Below, piece by piece: positions 58,691-64,000 of a stretch of 64,000 nt of DNA (the first letter of the stretch is position 1; every line of letters starts with the position of its first letter). The DNA lies in contig JAQOTA010000046.1 in assembly GCA_029532415.1 (NCBI GenBank), positions 682,001-746,000 of the forward strand, written 5' to 3'. The position numbers and the translations under genes are program-made. Under the pieces are notes generated by a model, which was given only the letters and a program-made list of their open reading frames with translations, was not told the DNA's origin and made no database searches. This DNA is from Marasmius tenuissimus. Its lineage: Eukaryota; Basidiomycota; Agaricomycetes; Agaricales; Marasmiaceae.

Positions 58691-59978
58691 TCACGAAGAG
58701 CTAGGGCAATCAACTGGATGTGAAGGTTCTTTATCTCCAGTGACATTTTTCCAAGTTTTATTATTCTCTAAGTCGCGAACAATATCTGAGGGTTTATTTG
58801 GGTTCTGCTTTTCCCCAAATATATTACCAGGTTGCGTTGTACCCTTCCGCTGCCTCGAAGACCGGCGTGGACCATCTGCTGCTGGTGCAGGCGGAGGAAT
58901 GGCGGGTTTGCCTGGAGGCGTTGGAGGACCCAATTGAGGGAGTGGCACATCCCCTGGCGCAGGGCCACCTGCAGGTTCGTCAACCTGAGGTTCTGATCTC
59001 TTAGAAGGTTCGGAGCGACGTCTGAGATCTGGGAACGGAGTATCATCCCATCTGTCATCAGAGTCTTCATCTTCCAAAGGAATGTTAGGATTTTCACCCA
59101 AAGTAAATGGTTCACTACCGACAGGTGTAAAGCCACGAGTTTTGGCATCAGGACACTTATTGTATAGCGTCTCATTGAATAGTGCAGTGCTACCCTTGAA
59201 TATGGAATTATTACTTTGCATGAACAGGAAGCCTTTCATCCCATCTTGGTAGCCAATGAAGGTCATTAACTCACTGTAAGGAGCAAGCTTATTCTTCCTA
59301 TGATCTTCAGGAATGAAGACGTAGGCTGCACAACCCATAACTCGGAGATGTGAAACATCAGGTGCTTCGCCATAAAGTATTTCGAACGGAGTTTGCCAGC
59401 TCAAACGTTGCACAGGAGTGTGATTGTAGAGGTGGACGTCGTGCACATGGCAGAATTCCCACCAGGACTGAGGCATGCAAGCTTCAAAGCAAAGAGCTTC
59501 AGACTTCTCATGAATAGTCCTGTTGAATCGTTCAGCACGACCGTTTTGCTGTGGTGTGTATGGTATGCTTTGATCCCTTTGGATCCCATACTCTTTCAGT
59601 ACTGCATTGAACTTATCTGCTTTGTACTCTCCCCCTTCATCAGACATCCAGGTCTTGACAACAGCATTGAATTGCGTCTTGACCATAGTAAGGAAGTCCC
59701 TCAAAGTGGGTACTGCCTCGTCTATCATCTTGAGCTTGGAGGTCCAAACGTAGGATGTGCAGTCATCAAGAAAAGAGATGTAGTACTTGTACCGGTGATA
59801 CAATTCAGCCGGGTACGACTTCAGATCCAAATGTATGCGTTCAAACGGTTTAGAAGCTCTCGCTGTAGAGTTGGGGAACAATTTCTCATGCATCTTGCCT
59901 TCAGCACAACCACGACACAGAGGTGTCTTCTTAGTAGGCATCTTAAGGTCAAGTGGGAAACCTTGCGTATGTTTCCAA
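58691..59978 (-). pseudogene. Copia copy 3 integrase part
   Basis: Open from QGFPLDLKMPTKKTPLCRGC through the DDE core (LDD, SDEGGEY, NGRAERFNR) to the Pro-rich linker, then a stop after the PSSS block. It matches copy 2 (about 51604-52890) almost base for base, with a cluster of differences near RDLEN. The upstream pre-integrase histidines are cut off. Confidence 0.75.
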
Positions 59979-60012
59979 AACCGCCGGTTCAGCCCACCCA
60001 GTGGCCACACTA
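59973..60012 (+). repeat. hAT-like terminal end (detached half 1)
   Basis: CCGGTTCAGCCCACCCAGTG plus GCCACACTA, followed by AATTTGGG (60013-60020). The same terminal sequence, in the same orientation, ends at 62639 next to the reverse complement CCCAAATT. Confidence 0.7.
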
Positions 60013-60380
60013 AATTTGGGTCATGTCAAGTTCTCTGCTTTTAGAGAACATCTTGGACTTGAATCTTATTCATCTGAATAGACACTTTGTGCTCTACTTG
60101 TGCTGCACTTAGCGAGGGGGAGTGTTGAATCCGGACTCCCGGATATATGGACTGTTGTATCAGGCCACATCTATGCTTCAATTGTTTCATTATGATCTAT
60201 GCTGTTCCTAGTCACTCCCGTTATCGTAGCAACAGCCACCTCTGTATAGTATATAAGTAGCTCTGTATCTACATGCAATACCAGTACTTTTACTACTCTC
60301 GTTGCTGCCTCTAAGCCTATCTCCAGGTGAGCTAGTCTGTCCCATGCTGCCCCTGCATGGGCAGGACCTCTGCCTCAACA
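60013..60380 (+). mobile_element. Copia 3' tail and LTR
   Basis: Reads NLGHVKFSAFREHLGLESYS to a stop, a polypurine AGCGAGGGGGAG, then a 258-bp LTR 60123-60380 (TGTTGAATCCGG..TGCCTCAACA). This is the C-terminal end of a copia RNase H protein and its 3' LTR; the rest of the element is probably the minus-strand piece at 62640-64000. Confidence 0.7.
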
Positions 60381-60850
60381 TAAATCTACTATTTTGTATC
60401 CAAAATTTGCCAAAGATACCTTCAGGAGAATGCATAACCAGCAGTCTGCGCCAATACCACTCTGACAACTCCAGTGAATTGGGTAATCTCTGGCGTGGGC
60501 GCAGCTAATAGGAACACGACGGGTTTCACATCACTTTGAGGATTGGAATTTTGATCCCACAACAAGGACATGGCACTATGATATTACTTCTGCCTTCATC
60601 AAACCACTAGCGGAAATTGACATGGACTTTGGTGAATTTAACTTCTCGATCTCCACCCCACTTCCCCCAGGCACAACCCCTCCACAACTCGATGCTGATG
60701 GCATCATTGCCTGCTTTGAGAAGAATCTGGGCGACGCTTTGTACCTGTTAGCGGCATTGGGATGGTCATCAGCTGACCTCTCAGATCTTACTGTGGGCAT
60801 TTCAATGACCAGTAGGACATGACGTGCTTGTGTCCAGTAGGGCATGACAG
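60381..60850 (+). pseudogene. 5' fragment of the 36168-type hypothetical gene
   Basis: Upstream bases and coding start align with 36060-36420: HFEDWNFDPTTRTWHYDIT, FSISTPLPPGTTPPQLDADG, IACFEKNLGDALYLLAALG. It keeps the frame that the other copy has lost near 36318, but ends after about 100 codons, where unrelated sequence begins. Confidence 0.6.
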
Positions 60851-62346
60851 CATCTGGCCTTGTACGGGGTCACCGTGACCAGAAACAATGAATTTGAATA
60901 CATGTTGTGTTTTTCATCCGGAGTCAAGAAAATCTTTGCCCCGAAAACTAATTCATCACAAAACTTGAGGCTCATCCGAAGAGTAACAAAGGTCTCGGCA
61001 GCGTGGCTCATGCGCCGTTCGACTGGGTGGTTGTGCACCAGCCCGAAACAAAACAATCTCAATTACAGTACCAAGCCCCGAGTGCTCTTTTCTTGTGAAG
61101 ATGGAGTTAGATGTAACCATTCATTTGCACTCGTAGCATCGACCTCTTTGCCGTACGGGCTAATTTCAGGGAGATTATGTGTGTTAGGCACTCGTAGATC
61201 GGCAGCAACCTTCACCCCGTGGGTGACTGTGCTGGGTTTTGCTGCTGCCGCTTCCAAATCAATGATGAATGCTTGTATTTTGAGGGAACTCGTTGAAACC
61301 TCCTGCCTTGAGGTGGTGATACACTATCTTCTAATCATACGACAAGATGGACCTTCTTTCTCAATGCCCACAGTGAGCTCTCGGGCTCTTTGCTCTCGAA
61401 AAGATGGATGAGATTGGAGCATCGCCACCAGTTCTTCCACCACACATTCTTATCTATACGCCCGTACACTCTACAGTGACCAATCATTGTTTTGGGCAAG
61501 TCAGAGGAATATCAGGACAAAATTGCGCACATCAATGTGTATCGGTTTGCTCTTTGTAAGCTCATCTGTGTTATTGTTACAATGGCTCAGGCTGACCTTC
61601 CCCTGATAGTTGTTCATCTGAACCAGAAACTCAAGTGGTTCCTGAAGCACGCAATAAACGATGTCGAGCGTGTAAAGAACACCTTCTTTGAGGCTCTTGA
61701 GGTATGTGAAGATCATCTTGTATATCCACAATGCACCTTTGACATCAGACATTAGGATATTGAACTACTAGAGTCACCTGCTAGTACAAGCCCCGAGTCC
61801 GCTAAAGAATCAACTTGGACCACCTGGCAAGCTATCTTGGGTGATTCTGACAATGATGACGATGACCGCGGCCCTGGCGGCATGCGCACAGCGAGAGCAG
61901 AGAGAGACTAGCCTACCTAGACTATTCGGATCATCACAAGTACCCCAATGCATTGACAGCATGGTCATCATTGGTACGTTGAACGCGGTCATGACTTAGT
62001 GAGCCCATGCTGATTTTCTGGTAGGAGTATCAACAGGCATTTCCACGTGTTTTCCGGCTCGCCATGGACATTTTGCCTGTCCAGGGGGACATCAGTGCCA
62101 TGCAAATGGGTCTTCTTGTCTGCTAAACGAACAACAACAGATGCTCACAACCAGATGGGACCTGAACTTATGGAGGCCTTACAATTCCCCAAGGACCGCT
62201 GGACCCATAACACACCTATCAATTTCACAGCACATCTGGACAAGAAGGTACAGTTGGAGGAGTTAGAGGCTGCCACAGCACTCGATGATGCGACACTGCC
62301 CTTCATAGACCATTTTGTAGATAGCCTTCGTTCTCTCCCCTTTTAA
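60851..62346 (+). pseudogene. hAT transposase C-terminal remnant
   Basis: The last part reads AFPRVFRLAMDILPVQG, then after a one-base shift TSVPCKWVFLSAKRTTTDAH, QMGPELMEALQ and FIDHFVDSL, the pattern of the hAT dimerisation domain (FPxLxxxAxxxLxxxxSSxxxER-F-S). Preceding frames (LPLIVVHLNQKLKWFLKHAI..) may be the middle of the same protein. A WQAILGDSDNDDDD acidic piece lies at 61820-61865. Frame breaks are numerous; the first ~500 bases are unassigned. Confidence 0.55.
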
Positions 62347-62499
62347 CCACAGACTTCTACTTCATAAGTACATCAACTTGTATGATTTCTTGTACTGTGG
62401 AATATTATACATATAGTTGTGTACTACCGTAGCCTGTAGCGACAAGTGTATTTTCTTGAATTTATATATGATTGCGACGAAAAAAAATATTATCTATTA

Positions 62500-62639
62500 T
62501 GGCGGTTTAAACCATGGGAAAACCGGTTTTGGTGGTTCTGAACCAGACCAGCTGTGCCAAAGTGGTTTTCAAACCGCGCCAAACTGGTCTGGACGGTTTT
62601 GAAACCGGTTCAAACCCAGCCCACCTAGCGGCCACACTA
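62500..62639 (+). repeat. hAT-like terminal end (detached half 2)
   Basis: Rich in AACCGG words with an internal inverted repeat (CCAGACCAG..CTGGTCTGG). It ends CCCAGCCCACCTAGCGGCCA plus CACTA, next to CCCAAATT (62640-62647). Terminal 20 bases match 59993-60012 apart from a few changes. Confidence 0.65.
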
Positions 62640-64000
62640 CCCAAATTCTTGGTAAACATGTCCGCAGGATTGTAGTCACCGTCAATAAAGAAAAGATCGA
62701 CCTTGCAGTCTGAAACACATTCGCGAAAGTAATGATAGCAAATATCAATGTGTTTGGTGCGACATTCTTGAACTGGGTTAGAGGTGATGAAAATCAAGCC
62801 TTGATTATCTCCACATATGGGTACAGGAGTCATATCAATTCCAAGTTCAGAGAGTAACTGTCAAATCCACACAGCTTGATGACTACAGTGGGATAGCGCC
62901 ATGTTGAACGTGATGGATATCATGTGATACATATTGACATGTTGTTTACGCGTCACACTATTTATAGAGCTACGCCTCTAGGAACACTTGTGCTCTCATG
63001 CAAGGATGTATCTACGTAGTTATTGCTTCACAAATGACACTGTAGATATCTACTACATATGCAGTTACATCAAGTATGATGCTTATAGTCCAAAGTGCAA
63101 GGCACAACAGACAAAAGACTCATTAGTATTGGCTAAATACCTACTTCTAGTAGTAGTTTCATACTATTGTAATTACTCTTACATGTACAGAAACTTGTGT
63201 ATAAAAGCTGGTATTCCAAGGCCTTAAGCCTTAGGACAATCTACTTGATTATCACCTCTTCACAAGCATCTGAAGTCTACAAGAACACTCTGTGTATTAC
63301 CCATGTGAGGTTTACTTTGTTATACCCACTGTGCACTTTAACTATGCTGGCTCAACACGCCATGTATTCAGCTTCAGTGGATGAAAGTGCAACAGTCTTC
63401 TGGGCGCGTGATTGCCAACACAAGATGCCACCTGCCAATTTGAAGAAATAGCCCGTGATTGACCAACACTTGATAGGATCAGCAGCCCAATCAGAGTCAG
63501 TGAATGCTAGTAAACCTCTGTCAGAGGCTCCATCATAGACCAATGCATAGTCTGGAGTTCCTGCAAGATAGCGGCAAATATAAAGCGCCTTCTTCAGATG
63601 ATCCTCTGATGGATTAGCAGAAAATTGAGAAAGCTTTGTAACAGTGTAGGCAATATCTGGACGAGTGCCAAGCATGATATACAGAAGCGATCCAATCACT
63701 GATTGATATCGAGCACAATGTTTGGGATCAACAGGGCCTTTGTTGGGTTGTGGAATATAGCCAGCAAGAAGAGGAGTATAAGCTGCTTTTGCATTCTGCA
63801 TGCCAAATCGCTTCAAGACCTTCTTCAAGTGGTCGGTCTGGTCAAGAAGGATTTTACAGCCTTTGCGCTGAATACACATGCGCAAGAACTCCTTTGCTTC
63901 TCCCAAATCACGGCATTCCCAATGAGCCATAAACTCAGCTTTCTTCTTATCAACAAAGGCTTTGTTGGGTCCAAGGAATAATGCATTGTTGACATAAATC
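62640..64000 (-). mobile_element. Copia RT-RNase H fragment, runs off the window
   Basis: Minus strand from the window edge: IYVNNALFLGPNKAF (catalytic YVDD changed to YVNN), MAHWECRDLGEAKEFLRM, LKKVLKRFGMQNAKAAYTPL, IGSLLYIMLGTRPDIAYTVT, TDSDWAADPIKCWSITGYFF and VALSSTEAEYMA. Then the inserted LTR 62902-63357, then SELGIDMTPVPICGDNQG and NPADMFTKNLG up to 62640. RNase H acidic residues look kept; the RT active site is dead. Confidence 0.8.
62902..63357 (+). mobile_element. Solo LTR with CGCCA target duplication inside copia RNase H
   Basis: 456 bp, TGTTGAACGT..GGCTCAACA, flanked by CGCCA (62897-62901 and 63358-63362). Removal restores EAEYMALSHCSHQAVW on the minus strand. Same family as 31614-32138 and 36828-37345, and the only one of the three in plus orientation. 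Confidence 0.9.

Larger units (their letters stand above)
56591..59978 (-). mobile_element. Copia copy 3, 5'-truncated
   Basis: 3' LTR 56591-56911, RNase H-RT 57119-58549, integrase 58691-59978. It is the same family as copies 1 and 2. The integrase part is almost identical to copy 2 but inverted. The 5' LTR, gag, protease and pre-integrase start are absent; the left sequence stops at 59978 against a hAT-like end. Confidence 0.82.

Noticed and set aside
1..64000. tRNA, rRNA or other structured RNA genes
   Set aside because: I saw no cloverleaf-like or rRNA-like sequence; the only strong hairpins are the modules and palindrome listed.

Overview
The window looks like an accessory, transposon-rich stretch of an Agaricomycete (mushroom-forming basidiomycete) genome. 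Reasons: coding exons are broken by many ~50-nt GT..AG introns, and the recognisable families are typical of that group: clustered P450 paralogs, an alpha-type protein kinase, DUF6589 proteins, an integrase-core protein, and Ty1/copia elements primed by half a tRNA-iMet. No bacterial signals were seen. All calls come from reading the sequence; no database was searched.

1-11.7 kb: the 3' exon of a cytochrome P450, a decayed region with three diverged copies of one unidentified minus-strand gene, a broken COQ2/UbiA-type prenyltransferase, and one complete 10-exon P450 gene (8902-11069).

11.7-25.9 kb: the most unusual part. Two adjacent ~6.7-7 kb units share one architecture: a RecQ-like helicase (minus strand) divergent from a DUF6589 protein (plus strand), bounded by inverted terminal repeats containing a GTGTCAC..GTGAC core, with hairpin modules just outside the repeats. 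The hairpins have a conserved loop but different, still self-complementary stems. I read this as a candidate two-gene DNA transposon class. Unit A keeps an intact helicase but a stop-containing DUF6589 gene. Unit B keeps an intact DUF6589 gene but a frameshifted helicase carrying a 30-unit hexanucleotide expansion.

26-38.3 kb: a truncated basidiomycete-specific signalling-type protein, an integrase-core (DDE) protein, an 11-exon alpha-kinase gene with a solo LTR in intron 1, tandem F-box-like modules, a near-perfect 84-nt palindrome, and two decayed members of basidiomycete hypothetical families, one split by a second solo LTR.

38.3-64 kb: mostly transposon wreckage, plus a 5'-truncated P450 pseudogene. 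It holds a gag-only mini-LTR element with target duplication, three copies of one copia family (one lacking exactly RT-RNase H), a second copia family with TGA-only decay, hAT remnants whose two ends and target duplications point to an inversion, and a copia fragment interrupted by a third solo LTR. The host genes here (P450, prenyltransferase, alpha-kinase) show no common pathway beyond a P450 tandem family. The main story is repeated insertion, inversion and decay around a few surviving genes.
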